A stretch of DNA of 64,000 nucleotides, from the NCBI RefSeq assembly GCF_016920785.2, contig NW_024609880.1, positions 49,128,296-49,192,295 of the forward strand, given 5' to 3'. Below the pieces are notes generated by a model that saw nothing but the letters and a program-made list of their open reading frames with translations, ran no database searches and was not told where the DNA came from. This document shows, in pieces, positions 22,825 through 35,607 of the stretch (position 1 is its first letter; each line of letters begins with the position of its first letter). Origin of the DNA: Ixodes scapularis (Eukaryota > Arthropoda > Arachnida > Ixodida > Ixodidae). The translations under genes were made by a program, and so were the position numbers.

Positions 22825-25800
22825 ATGGTGGAGAACCAGACCCACCGCTTCCACGGTCCCGGGACATTCGACGCCGAAAAGGAGAACTGGAAGCTTTATC
22901 AGATACGGTTTCAAGCTTGTCTCGACGTCGCTAAGATCACTGCCGAGGCGGACAAGAGAAACTTATTGATCGCTTCAATTGGTCCCGAGACATTCAAGCT
23001 GCTCTACTCCCTAATTCAGCCACAGAGCTTTCTGGAGACACCGTATCAAGAGTTGCTCAAAAAGCTCGAAGAACATTTCGCACCTAAGAAATTCAAGGAA
23101 TTCGAACGGGCGAAGTTGTTTTCGGCTCGCCAGGAAGAAAATGAGACAATCAACGACTTCATAACGGGGCTTAGATCAATCCTCATTAACTGCGACTTTG
23201 AATCTGAAGCCGACGCCAGAAGTTCGTCCCTTTTGACGGCATTCATCGTGGGTCTCCGTGAAACGCGCGTCCGGGCACGTCTGGTGCTCGAGAAGGACCT
23301 CACTCTGGACGTCGCACTTCGCTTGGCCGAGTCAACCCTCACCGCCGAAGCAGAGTCCCGGCGCCTAGACCGGGGAGACCACGCTGCGCTGCTCCTTGAA
23401 AAAGTGAAGCCGTCCACTTCTGCGCCAGTCAAGTGTTTTTGATGCGGCAACACCAACCATTCGGAGAGTTCCTGCCGCTTCCGAACTGAGTCGTGCAATG
23501 CATGCGGCAAACGAGGCCACATTGCAAAAGTATGTCGATCAGCGGAGCGTCACAAGACAGCTGGCAAGAAAAAGAAAAAGGTGAAAACAATCACCAACGT
23601 ATTCGTCACTCCAGAATCAGATGGCGAATTTGTCTCTTGCATTATTCAAGGAACACCCGTAAGGTTGCAGGTCGACACAGGATCTAAGCTGACACTCCTA
23701 GACACTGACACGTGGCGGAAGATCGGGAAGCCCACCTTGCAAAAATGCGACTACAACCTCTTCTGCTTCAACCAGAAGAAAATCACGGTCCAGGGACGGT
23801 GCTTGCTTCAGGTCACGCTTGGAAAACGCTCCGAAGAGCTAGAAGCATTGGTGACTGACAAACGACACACCAACCTGCTAGGAAGAACGTGGATACACAG
23901 GCTGCAGATCGACCTCAACAAATTGTTTATTCGGTCTGTGGAACTGGAAGTAGAAGCCTCACTTCAGACAATGTTGGCAACATTTCCGACCTTGTTCTCC
24001 GGCGACTTGGGCTGTTGCACTAAACTCAAGGTCCAACTTTAGTTCAAGCCTGACGCGAAACCAAAGTTCTTCAAGCCCCGCCCAATACCGTCTGCTACGC
24101 GAGAGGCAGTAGAGAAAGACTTGGCTAAGCAAGTCAAGAACAGCGTTCTCACACCCGTGGACTTCTCGCAGTGGGCCACTCCAATTGTGGTCGTCCCAAA
24201 GTCGGATGGATCGGTTCGAGTCTGTGGTAACTTCAGTGTCACTGTAAATCCTCAGCTAGACATAACCCAGTACCCACTGCCACGTCCAGAAGAACTTTTC
24301 GCTAAACTAAATGGAGGCAACAAATTCACGAAGCTGGACTTGTCAGAAGCGTATCTCCAGCTGGAACTCGATGAAGAGGCAAGAACGGCTCTCGTGATCA
24401 ACGCGCACAAAGGTCTGTTTCGATTCAACCGGATGCCGTTTGGAGTCGCCTCCGCCCCAGCAGTGTTCCAGCGCACGATGGACCAGGTAACTGCAGGGCT
24501 CGAAGGCGTTGCCTGTTACCTCGATGATATCATTGTCACTGGGAGAGATACTCCTGAACACCTCAAAAATCTTCAACAAGTGCTCCAGCGGCTTGAGGAA
24601 TACGGCTTCACGCTCAAGAGGGAAAAATGCGCCTTTCTTCAAGAGAAGGTCGAGTACCTCGGGCAAGTCGTTTCCGCCGATGGCTTCACGCCTTCCATGA
24701 AAAAGGTCTCGGCTATCCTGAATATGCCAGAGCCCAAGAACATCAGCCACCTAAGATCTCTCCTCGGCATGGTGCAGCATTACGGCAAGTTCCTTCCGAA
24801 CCTTGCTGACAAATGTGCGCCACTTAACAAGCTACTGAGAAAAGACACCGCCTGGCAATGGAGCTCCGAGTGCGTAGATGAGTTTGAAAACATAAAACAA
24901 CAGCTGACGGCTACGGAGGCCCTAGTCCATTTCAACCCTGATCTGCCAATTTACCTCGCGGCGGATGCATCGTCAGAAGGCGTGGGCGCGGTGATATATC
25001 ACAAGATCAATGGCAAGGAACGCCCCATAGCACATGCTTCTAAGACACTGAATTCGTCAGAGTGTGCTTATGCACAAATAGAGAAGGAAGCACTTGCCAT
25101 CATCTTTGGAGTCCGCAAATTTCACCAGTACCTTTGGGGACGCAAGTTTGTGCTCTATACACTCCGTGCGACGCGACTGGCGCGCCGCCACGCGGCCGTT
25201 ACCGAAGGTAGACAGTGAGAACCCCAGAGAAAACGAAACCGAAACCATTGGTACGCATTGAAGTCGGATTGGTGCGGTTGCGCTGGGTTCACAGCATGAA
25301 GTGCTGCCGGTGCTGCGTCGTTAAGTACTTCAGTAGTTATGCGTTGTATCTCGTGGGGACAAAGTTTCAAAGTTTTTCACCTCGTCGATGTTTTGTGGGA
25401 CAGCGACAACAATGGACCCGTGCCATACTACCTGAGAAATTTACTCTCCCGATCATATCTGCCACTGTGTCGGCACGGCTGACATATTCTACACTCCCGC
25501 TTGGCGCTCGGCGTTTGTTTTCGTACCAGTGATGCCTACATGTGTTAGCGCCGATGGGGCGAACTGAAATGCCATCCCACGCTCGCGGGTATGCACTGCC
25601 GATTTCGTTGGAGGAATGCCCTCTAAAGAAGTTTTGACCCCATCGTACGTGTCGATGATATTTCCGGACAAGTATGGAAAACAATCTGTACTTCATGTAG
25701 AAAAATTCGAACGGTAAAAAAAAAAAAAAAAATGTGACAAATATGAATCGAAGGAAAACTACAATAACACTTGGAATCACTGGAGAATCGACGATTGAGT

Positions 25801-27463
25801 ATGGAAGTTTATGTGGTGTGCTTTCTTTTTCATCAGCCTCCTTTTGGATGTGGAAACACTGACACCCGAATTCTGTAGCCAACAATTTTTTTCTCGGCTT
25901 TAGAGCCACCTATCACAAAGTTGTTCGAACTGGAAGTACCGTCCCACTGGTCCCTTCCTACCTGTAAAGTGTGCACCTGCCACGATGAGTGGTATTATCT
26001 TGACAGCCTGTGACGGTCAAAGTTGGTTCCCATTTAGTTACACTGCTCAAACTATATTTTCACTTGGTTTCGCTATGCCACCTCTTTTTGGTATAATAAC
26101 TGTTGTGTCAAGTTACGGTCATGTCAAAGTACTTGTGTGCCGAAAATCAGCACCTCGCGCAACGGCAACAGGTTGTTATACAACAACTGACCGCAAAAGC
26201 CTTTGACGGCCAAACTGTGTGTTGGCCGACAACTTTCTTTTCTCGGCTTTAGAGCCACCTATCACAAAGTTGTTCGAACTGGAAGTACCGTCCCACTGGT
26301 CCCTTCCTACCTGTAAAGTGTGCACCTCCCACGATGAGTGGTATTATCTTGACAGCCCTTTCACGGTCGAAACCGGTTACCATTGAGTTACGCCGCCCAA
26401 ACCAAATTTCCACCTGGTTTTCCTATGCCACCCCTTCTTGGTATAATGAGTGTCGTATCATGTTACTGCCAAGTCCAAGCGCCTGTGTGCCCAAATCTGC
26501 ACTTCGCACAACCCGGTTATAACACAACATTTTGGGTCCAATATTGGATCCAATATCCCGTACAGCTTTTTTTCTTTTTTCGTTAGAAACATAACTTTCA
26601 CACCTGGTGTCTTAATGAAAATTGGCACACTTCGTACACAAACTTAGTGAACATCTCACTTGCCTCCAAATATCATCGTTCCAGCAGCCCCGTTTACAGC
26701 GACGAGCGAAACAAATTTCCCGCTCAGAGCATGGTGGAGGCCGTCTTGCTTTTCGGAAAATTGCTCCGACCCCTTTTTCGGCCGCAACTAGAGAAATTAC
26801 CCATAATAACGACTCAAACTCAATATATAAGAAGTGGAGAACAGCTAAATGCCCTTCTTCCCCAGCACTCATGCAACGTCACCCTCAACGTAGCGGCTCA
26901 AAAAGCAAAAGTTTTGTCCGTGCGCGCTTCCGCCGCCACAGCATCGCACGCGAAGAGGCGCCGCAGGCTGCTGAGCGCGCCTCACTGTCGAACGCCAGCT
27001 CCTCCGCTAGCGGCGCTACGCGCGTTTTTCAAAGCGCCCCCTATAGTTCCCGCACGGAGCGTATACTGACCACAAACCTCTGACAACCATATTTGGCCCC
27101 ATGAAGGGAATCCCCGTGACATCGGCAAACAGACTCCAGCGTTGGGCCCTTATACTAATGAACTACAGCTACACAATTGAGTACGTGCCAACAGCAAACT
27201 TCGGATACGCTGATGGACTTTCGCGTTTCGCACAAGGTCCCGACGAGGACTTCGACAAGGAAATGGCAAGCGGAGTTTTCACCATCTCCTGTGATACAGA
27301 ACATGTCTTTGCGCTTCACACCCAGAGTTTGTCCAAGTTACCAGTGAAGGCAAAGGACATTGCCACGGAAACTGAGTCAGATTCTGTCCTCTCCCAAGTA
27401 CAACGGTACATCAGTCAGGGCTGGCCAGAAAAAGTGACGGACTCCGACCTCTTTCTATTTTGA
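22825..27463 (+). pseudogene. Ty3/gypsy-type gag-protease-RT-RNase H segment, right arm, split by an insertion
   Basis: Mirror of the left-arm copy. The gag start is at 22,825, with UGA at 23,440-23,442 inside the first zinc knuckle, the protease VDTGS motif, and UAG at 24,040-24,042. RT follows with YLDD near 24,520. The frame is interrupted in the RNase H YT|DHKPL motif by foreign DNA (25,161-27,061) and resumes at 27,067, ending at the same DLFLF-stop at 27,461-27,463. The 5' LTR is truncated and the primer-binding region deleted. It therefore has at least four lesions: two shared stops, the insertion, and the loss of replication signals. Gag differs from the left copy by two residues seen (I/K and H/P). 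Residue changes seen in RT are S/G, A/V, H/Y and Q/H. Confidence 0.93.
25161..27061. mobile_element. 1,901-bp insertion with 5-bp target duplication
   Basis: Flanked by TATAC at 25,156-25,160 and 27,062-27,066; removing it restores the RNase H motif present in the left arm. The ends share a 9-bp inverted repeat, CTCCGTGCG, set one base in from the left edge and two from the right. There are no LTRs and no long coding frame, so it looks like a non-autonomous DNA element of unknown superfamily. Inside it, a block starting 'tctcggctttagagcc' occurs at 25,892 and again at 26,241 (period 349); about 115 bp of it is almost identical in both copies. The left arm lacks it, so it inserted after the duplication or was lost from the left. 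Confidence 0.85.
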
Positions 27464-28315
27464 ACTGTTCCAAGGTAGCTGGCCGCTTATAATAAAATTT
27501 AAATGAGAAAATACATATAACAGGGTGGAACTACTGTATTTCATTATTATGTGGGAACTTTGAAAGAAGGCAAAAACATTTCCAAGTTTGTGAAGACCCG
27601 CAATTCGCAAGTCCGTTTCGAGCCGTAAATACACGTTTTTCTGCGATATTGAGGCTTAAATATAGAACATACAAACAAAACATACACTTTCTCGACTTGC
27701 TTTTCGAATAAACAACTACCATATCTACGTTGTAACAAAAAATAAAAAAAAAATTAAAAATGTGTTTTTTGAGAAAATTGATCTCAAAATCGGTACTTTT
27801 TGATTTTTGCATAACATTAACGTAAACGTCCCGCAAAGGATATTTAATACAGCTAAATCATATTATAATATCTATAAAGAGCGTGTTTTGGGTTTTCCAT
27901 AGACATAAAAAAATATTGATAAAACCTGAGTAGATCGCCAGTATTTAATTGTCTAAGTTTGTCAACAATTTACCGAGGGGGCGTTTTTCACATTTTTACA
28001 AAAAAAAAGAAAAACGCCTAAAATTATTTCATGGCATCAGAGCCTTTTACCTGTGCTCACAGAGTGCTTAAAAAATGTTGCTATACTGTGAACTGAAAAT
28101 CTACGGCAGGAGATCGAGCGAAACAAACGACCCCCGACGGATGTGAAAAACACTGCTTTCCGTCACGGCCTCTTATAAAATTCGTAAGTCGAGAACGAAA
28201 AATCCGACGAACTTGCGGTTTGTGGCGACTGCGTTTTAACGTATAACATATTTTTTTCAGCGAAATCAAAAATTTTACCTTTTTTGCCTGCACGATTTGA
28301 GATGAAACCACCCAT

Positions 28316-28524
<209 letters not shown>

Positions 28525-29060
28525 TGGAAGCATCCGACTTAATAATAATCGCTTTGCTGAATTTTCGCGTATGTGAAACGATACGCTATAAGTAGAATTC
28601 TGCGTTTTCAGTGTTTTTTTTTCCTCGAAATGGAGGCTATTTTTTCTTTTCGGGGTTTAGTTTCCTCCTGCAGATTCAGTGCTTTTTGTGAAAATGTGTG
28701 AAGTCATAACCAATCTACACAAAAAACACAGAATCTGCAGGAAAACATTTAGCTCTGAAAATAAAAATACCCTCAATTTAGAGGAAAAATAAATAAACGC
28801 CGAAAACGCGGAACCCAACCATGACCGTTAGTAGGAAGAAACGGCAGCAAAAACAAAAAGCGTTTAATGAGGAGGGATCAGCTCAGCCGGAAACGGACTT
28901 GCGTCGTCAAGGTCCATGCTTCAGAACGTGAGCCTGTAGCAGGCGACGCACGGCGGTATCCCCGCGCTTTCGCATGCTTCCGATTTCGGCCGCACGGGGG
29001 CGACTCGGTTCGATCTCGAGGCGAATTGTTCGTTGTTTATAAATTGCGATAACATTCGCC

Positions 29061-29280
29061 TAGGACAACCCCAAGGACGACGTCTAAAACGACGTTGAGG
29101 AGGACGTCTAGAACGATTTCTAGTGCGATCTTAAGGACGACCTCTAGAACGACCTTAAGGACGATATCGAGGATGGCGTCCTAGGACGACGTCAGACGAC
29201 GTCCTCAAAGACAACGTTTAGGACGACCTTTACGTCGACCTCAAGGGTGACGTCGAGGATTGACGTCAAGGTCGTCAGGT
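29061..29280. repeat. Degenerate 'aggacgac' minisatellite, right arm
   Basis: Mirror copy of 16,308-16,525. Confidence 0.75.
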
Positions 29281-31319
29281 CATTCGAAGAGGGTGAGAAT
29301 ATGACGGAGTGTGAGAATGTGAGCTCAAATGTTCTACTGCGGATACCTACTGCGTATTAGGAGGCCAGAATGTCCAAGGAATCCAGGGGAAGGGTAGCTA
29401 AACAGTGCTCACGCATTAAAAGGACGGGCCTGCGCACTGCGAGGTTCTCGGCGGCAGGCGCGGCGCGCCGTCAGGGAGCGCGGCGATGCAAATCGGTCGG
29501 CGCACCGGTGTTATCTGCGTGACGTCACTTCCCTGACAAAGTTTTCGTGACATCGATCTCCCAGTTTTGCACCCCCTTCCAAGCACGGAGAAATACGTAG
29601 CACTAGGTAAAAAAGAGCAGGATCATGCCACATTTACAGCGCGCGACGGGTTTAGCCGGTCGTGGCAAGCGCACAAGTACAACGAGCGTCATCAGGATGC
29701 ACTTTTTTTGTTACTTGATTGGCTCCTTAGGATCGTAGCATGCACTTATAAGGAATATAAACATTCTCACAGCTGAATAATAAAACTATACAAATATTTA
29801 AAAAAAAGCATATTGAAGCTTTCTTTTTTAGAGCGCAGCTCTTAAGGCTGAACTCAATGGGGCGAATATGCTGCAGAATAACCGACGAATTTTGCCCGGC
29901 AATTTTTGCTCTGCGCGTGGAATCAACACAGTGGCTGCCACGTCGCGCACAAACCGAGCGTGCCGTCGGGCGGCGTTCGCCAGTTATTCGTCCCGTAATT
30001 CGTTCCATGAAGTTCAAGCCTTTAGGCGCCCGTTACCGGCCTGACCGGCATTGCCGTCGGCGTCGGCGTAACCGCGCACGTTGCATTACGGGAATAATGC
30101 AACCGGGCGTAACCGCGCGTGGCATTATGGAAAAATTTTCCCGCCAAATTTAGCGGAAAAGTTTTGACGCTAAACTTAGCGGAAGGGGACAGGAGTCATC
30201 TCTGTGTTCGACACAGCAAGTGTCCGCTCCACGCGCTCAGAGTGGGCTCACGCCAACACAAGCGGCCACAGATTCCCGTTCAAGTCAGTCCGTATCTCGA
30301 GTCTCCTATTATAAGCGGATCCCCTTTTCCTAAAATTTGATTCGTAATTATCTCGTGCTAATTAAGTGAAACGCTGTTCGACACAAGAAAGTTTGAAAAT
30401 GATGTGCCTGTACGCGCATGCGCAGTGCGATGCCCCAAGCTGCATGGGGGACCCTAAGTGGTGGGTCCCTCTATTCTAAAACTCTCTAATTTTAAACCGG
30501 GGTCACACTGCTTAAACATCATACAAAAGACAGTCTGCAAACTCCAGTCACCGCAGTATACGCGGTTCGAATGCCGCGTGCCAGTTTCTTGTAGAACTCA
30601 TTGTCATGTGGCATTCGAAGCACGGATCTCGCGGTGACTCGCGTTCGAACCTGAATGCAAACTGTGTTTTGTGTGGTAGATAAGCTGTGTGACCGCAGAT
30701 TTATGGTGCGTGGTGGCTGAAGCTCGTTGCCTCGTATGAGGGGAGAGGAGTGCATGGTATTCAAGATTCGCTGTGCGCGAAGAGATCTCTGAGGTAAAGA
30801 GGATGTTGAAAAAATACGCTCCTTTGGTATATGGGGATCGTCGAGACGAGAGCGCTTACAATACCGATGGGTAGTTTCTAACATCGCGAACAATGATTAC
30901 TATTTGTTGTGAACGAATCTGGGAAGGGCTGCCGCGGACTTGAGATCACATGAAGTCCTGACAGTCTGCATTACATGAATCCTCGGCGTGCCATCTCCTA
31001 GAAAGGAACACGCTGCTGACTGACACGTAGAAAAATCAAGGCCTGACTACACAAAAGCTGGTTGGTGTACCGCGTAGATTGGCTTTCGTCGGTATAACGA
31101 AAGAACTGAGGAATGTTTGTCATGTATAATGCGAGAAATGCACATTTGATCGCTTGCATGGTGTCTCCAAATCGCTTAAGTTCATGAATGTTCCTGATCG
31201 ATCCCAATGCCGAGAAATAAGCGACTACTTGTCCGTCGGCGGCAGGGCGAGAAATTTTGTCGTTAAGAACGCCACCAGAAAAACGCTTCCTTTTGGTTGG
31301 CAATCCTCCATCGTTTTTA

Positions 31320-31361
31320 TAACTGCCGGTTTGAAAGCTCTTGCTTTCTAACCGGCAGTTA
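31320..31361. other. 19-bp-stem hairpin, right arm
   Basis: Mirror copy of the hairpin at 14,223-14,264. Confidence 0.65.
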
Positions 31362-33386
31362 CGTTGCGCAAGCGCTCGTTCGATGAGGCAATTCTTCTAA
31401 GTCAGGTGTTGCCCTCGCTCGTGCCAAGTTGAAGTTCACCTTGCTCTAATACCATCTGATCAGACAATTGTTGAAAATTAAGTTGGCTCAGCACAGAAAT
31501 TTAAGATATAACTAAAAAAACCTTTGCGGTTTTGAAAAAAATATAGAAATTTAAACTGCACTTTATTGACATTCACTTGTAAGTGATGACACAGTCGTAT
31601 TATTTTTGTACGGTGTTCTCCGGCGGCAGGCATCGCGAATCAACACGTGATCAAACCACTAATAAAGGCTTTCAGAAAGTCTAAAGGGCCCGTCAAAACC
31701 TTTTGAAAGGTGTAAAGGGGACTACAAAGATTTCTTAAAAAGTTTGAGGGACGCTTTAACATTCCCTAATGCGTTCTGGGTCACGTGACAATTTTTCTTA
31801 AAGGGGTTGAAATGCCCTTTAGAAAGTTGTAAGAGGTTTCTTTAAATGCCTGTGGGGCCTTCAAACACACCCGTCAAACAATTACAAGCAACTCACAGAG
31901 GTTTGTTAAAGTAAGACAAACTGTAGCCTGCCAGTTGTATTTGTATGCAATTTCGAATCACACATCTTTAGTGCCTAAAATACTAAGTAAAAATTATGAC
32001 TTTGCGTGTCTATCTTAAAGTAACAAAAACTAATCCAGTCAGGTAACAATGTAAGTAATCAATTATTGTTTACAACCAAGAATTCTAACAATTTTCTTTT
32101 AATGTAAATTTGTAATTTACTACATAGTTGAGTAATAGGCATAAGTCTGATTCAATGTGTGTGCATATGTCAGTCAGTTTTATTTAACGAGTTTAACAAA
32201 ATCAAGGTACATAAAATGCACCGATACATTCACTGAAAAACTTCAAGGAAACTCAATAACCGTAGCAATATAAGCGCACGCTGGTTGTCATGCTGTAAGC
32301 TGTTGAAGAAGTAGAGGTGGAAGAAGAGCGGATAGGCTTGGGCTGGGAAGAGCTCGCGGCAAGGACTATTCGGCTGCGATCCGAAGCAGGGTTGGGCAGT
32401 ATCGCGATACAAATGTATCACGATAGTATTTCAGAAATACATTTTGTATCTGTATTTCTGTATCGCGATACATTTTTTGCACCAGTATCTGTATTCCTGT
32501 ATCGAAATACATTTGGAATGTTTCTTTGTATCGCGAAACAATCAGGATGAAATGTATTTCGTTACACTTCTTCAGAAATACTCCCCCCCCCCCCCCCGAA
32601 AAAAAACAAAAAACAAGTGCGAACTTTTCAAAACGAAATGCTGGGGCATTTTTACTATGCTGATCAAGATTCCTTTTGATTCTGCAAACTATTTTTCTAT
32701 GTGTCCTCTTCTCTCTTTTGAGAAGTGTTGCGTAGTCGGAAACTCGAACCAGGTGGCGTGCCAGGAGTGGAGTCAGAGCATCTTCTGCCGCAGGTCGTTA
32801 GGTAGGAAGTTCTTGAGTCATTGTTTGCTGGCATCCAATGCCCGCTGCTAACCGTCTCTCTTGCCTTAGCACACAGAGTACATCCAGCCGGCAAAGCTAA
32901 GTCACATTCCGTTGCAGCACGAGCCTGGCGGTGCTTGACTTGAAATAGCAGGAAGACTCACGCTGTGAAGTTCAACACATATTCGAATGCATCTGGGGCT
33001 GCGACCGTAACATTGCACGGCTCAAGGGTACGCCATCAGCCGACGTGAACGTGTCCCGCTGCTCTGGTGATCCGAAACCCAGAAGGAGGCCAAAAGTGAC
33101 CTCGCTGTGCCATCCCAGACTACGTTCCCGCGACTCGACTCCAGAACACGGTTTCTCGGACAGCTCGCACCTGTGCCGGCAATATCAGCTCGCTATCCAC
33201 GAAGTCTCTGTTTGGATAATTATAGGAAAAACTTGTGGACTGCAATCCGTGCGTCGGTTTCAGAGGGTCGGTAGTAAGGAGCTTCGGAACAGGGATGCGT
33301 GCCATATCGTTTTTTCAACCATAATAGGAGATAAGACATGTATATTCCAAGATGCTTCAGGTGTGCAAGATGCACTGCATGCACAG

Positions 33387-33430
33387 GATCGTGCGTGCAG
33401 TGTCATCCAAATGACACTGCATGCACGATC
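33387..33430. other. 20-bp-stem hairpin, right arm
   Basis: Mirror copy of the hairpin at 12,154-12,197, with a 20-bp stem, one mismatch and a 4-nt loop. Confidence 0.7.
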
Positions 33431-33820
33431 TTCATCTAGGTAACCTAAAACAAAAGGACGTATTGTCCTTTCATATAGCAACGTGGTAGTTTAATGTTCA
33501 AGGCCACACGTACAGATAAAGAATACTAGTTCATTCCACAGTGACATCATGTGATCAAGGTTAACAGGATTCCTTCGTCAGACAGACAGGATGTCATGGA
33601 AGGGACCGCGGTCAACCCTTGATGGAACGTTTTTTGGGACCCATTGAAGACTCCTTGTCGTCCGAAACCACTACCTTCCAGGTAAAGTGCCAAGCCTACA
33701 GGAAAGTGATTTCCGCATCGAAAACATCCACTTCAAACTTCAAGCTTTATCTCAGTTGGCGTCTCAAAAAATTTGGAAAATGTATTGCACTATCAGTATT
33801 TCTGTATTTGTATTTCTGCC

Positions 33821-34010
33821 CTCTCTAAAATGTATTCCTGTATTTGTATTTCCAAATACTTTTTGCCTCTTTTTAAAATGTATTTCCGATACGTATCGCG
33901 ATACATTTTTGCAGATGTATCTTAGTATCAGTATTTTAGCTACAATTTTAATGTATCCCAGTATTTGTATTTTCAAATACATTTTTGAGTTTTTCTGCCC
34001 AACCCTGATC
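33821..34010. repeat. Degenerate 'gtatttgtatttctg' repeat flanking the right arm
   Basis: Imperfect repeats of GTATTTC/GTATTTG words and a TATCGCGATACA core continue outside the arm boundary on this side only. The motif also occurs inside both arms. Confidence 0.6.
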
Positions 34011-34061
34011 CGAAGAAGCGACCGGCTGTGCTCGGCGATGCTCCGTGCAGGCACCGGCGGG

Positions 34062-34470
34062 CTGAACCACAGTTTCGACGGTGAACTGACCAATTCCCGA
34101 AGCGACGGACTTCGACGGTGAGCTGACCAATTCCCGAAGCGACGGACTTCGAGGATGAGCCGACCAATTCCCGAGGCGACGGACTTCGACGGTGAGCTGA
34201 CCAATTCCCGAAGCGACGGACTTCGAGGGTGAGCTGACCAATTTCCGACGCAGCGAACTTCGACGGTGAGCTGACCAATTCCCGAAGCGACGGACTTCGG
34301 GGGTGAGCTGACCAATTTCCGAGGCAACGAACTTCGACGGTGAGCTGACCAATTCTGGAAGCGACGGACTTCGAAGTTGAGCTGACCAATTCCCGAGTCG
34401 ACGAACTTCGACGGTGAGCTAACCAATTCCCGAAGCGACGGACTTCGACGGTGAACTGACCAGGTGCGGA
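34062..34470. repeat. 37-bp minisatellite, about 11 copies
   Basis: The unit begins 'gaccaattcccgaagcgacg' and repeats every 37 bp (for example 34,088, 34,125, 34,162). Because 37 is not a multiple of three, each minus-strand frame runs through all three unit phases, which gives overlapping open frames in all of them. These are not genes. Confidence 0.93.
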
Positions 34471-35210
34471 AGTGACGATCTTTGACTATCGACCAAGAAC
34501 CCGAAGGCTGAGGTGAACTTCAAACCTACCGTCAACGTGAACGTGACTGATTGTGAGATCAACCTCTTTATTGCAACTGTAGATTTGTAACTAGTCGTGT
34601 TTTCTGATGAAGAGCGGCAATACTTAAAGCGAGGAGGGCAAATTAGTGACAATCTTGTATTGAACACTTGATATGTATTTATTTTTTTTCCTTCATTTAT
34701 TTGGTATGGCATGTATGCTATTTATATTGGATGCTAACATGAATTTTTAGGTGAGAGTCAGTGTTGGTGTCCTGTCGGTGACTTTTCACTTTGTCCTTGT
34801 CTTTGCTCTGTTCTGTTTTTAACTATGCCTGTATACCGAATAGCCCAAACTTCTGTGATAATCACTTCAGTGTCCCTTTAACGGTAATTACTTTATGTGA
34901 TAAAGCAGTCATCAATATTTTAACAAAGCTTGGTAACCAATGTGCAGGTCGTGAATATTGATTGAAGATAATTTTGCGTTTTGTACTTTGCATCTGAACT
35001 TGTTTTTTAGTGAGATTCCAGAATGACAAACTAGGTTTCTATGTTTGTTCTGTGTACAACATTGAAATTAAATTTTGCTTTCATCATACGTTGAAATCTT
35101 GTCTTGGTCAATTGTCTGCATCCATCCGGGCCTGCCTTGCAGCTTTTTTAAAGCTGTATTCCTGGCTCGGGAGGTTTGTGAACACCTATACTCCATTTCA
35201 TATTTGGTAC
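34471..35210. other. Intergenic AT-rich stretch
   Basis: No gene is recognised. Near 34,860-34,890 'cttcagtgtccctttaa' resembles one end of a TTAAAGGGACACTGAAG-type inverted-repeat element. No partner end was found, so it would be a fragment. Confidence 0.4.
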
Positions 35211-35323
35211 GTAATGCTGTCAAGGCTACGGGCACGAGCATGTGACTATATGATGAGCTTTGTGCACGCCTTTGCACTTGATGAAGACACATGCGCGTGT
35301 TAGTAGCCTTGACAGTATTTTAC
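35211..35323 (+). ncRNA. MicroRNA-precursor-like hairpin (candidate)
   Basis: The arm from 35,211 ('gctgtcaaggctac' then 'gggcacgagcatgtg') pairs with 'cacatgcgcgtgtta' then 'gtagccttgacag', ending at 35,323. The stem is about 32 bp with a few mismatches and a 2-nt bulge, and the terminal loop is about 35 nt. The size and shape resemble an animal pre-miRNA, but a small foldback element would look the same. I do not recognise a known microRNA seed. Confidence 0.35.
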
Positions 35324-35361
35324 AATAATTATGAAACTGAGTATAGAGAATTCAATTTCTG

Positions 35362-35540
35362 AGGGGCTAATGGGTCTAAAGGGTTGATGGATCTAAAGGG
35401 TTGATGGGTCTAAAGGGTTTTTGGGTCTAAAGGGTTTATGGGGCTAAAGGGTTGACGGGTCTAAAGGGTCTAAAGGTCCTAAAGGGTTGACGGGTCTAAA
35501 GGGTCGACGAATCCAAAGGGTTTGAAGGGCTAAGAGGGTC
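35362..35540. repeat. 17-bp minisatellite (gggtctaaagggttgat)
   Basis: About ten imperfect copies of a 17-bp unit built on 'gggtctaaagggttgat'. Confidence 0.85.
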
Positions 35541-35607
35541 CCATAACACATCAAGGCTGATGGGTTTATTTCAATAGGGCTGCGATCCTTTCTTACTTTT
35601 TACTTAA

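Noticed and set aside
26622..27083. 153-codon frame inside the 1.9-kb insertion as a transposase
   Set aside because: No catalytic motif is recognisable, and the frame runs past the element end into the target DNA.
33764..34426. Minus-strand frames up to 220 codons near the right arm edge
   Set aside because: All derive from the 37-bp minisatellite read in three phases.
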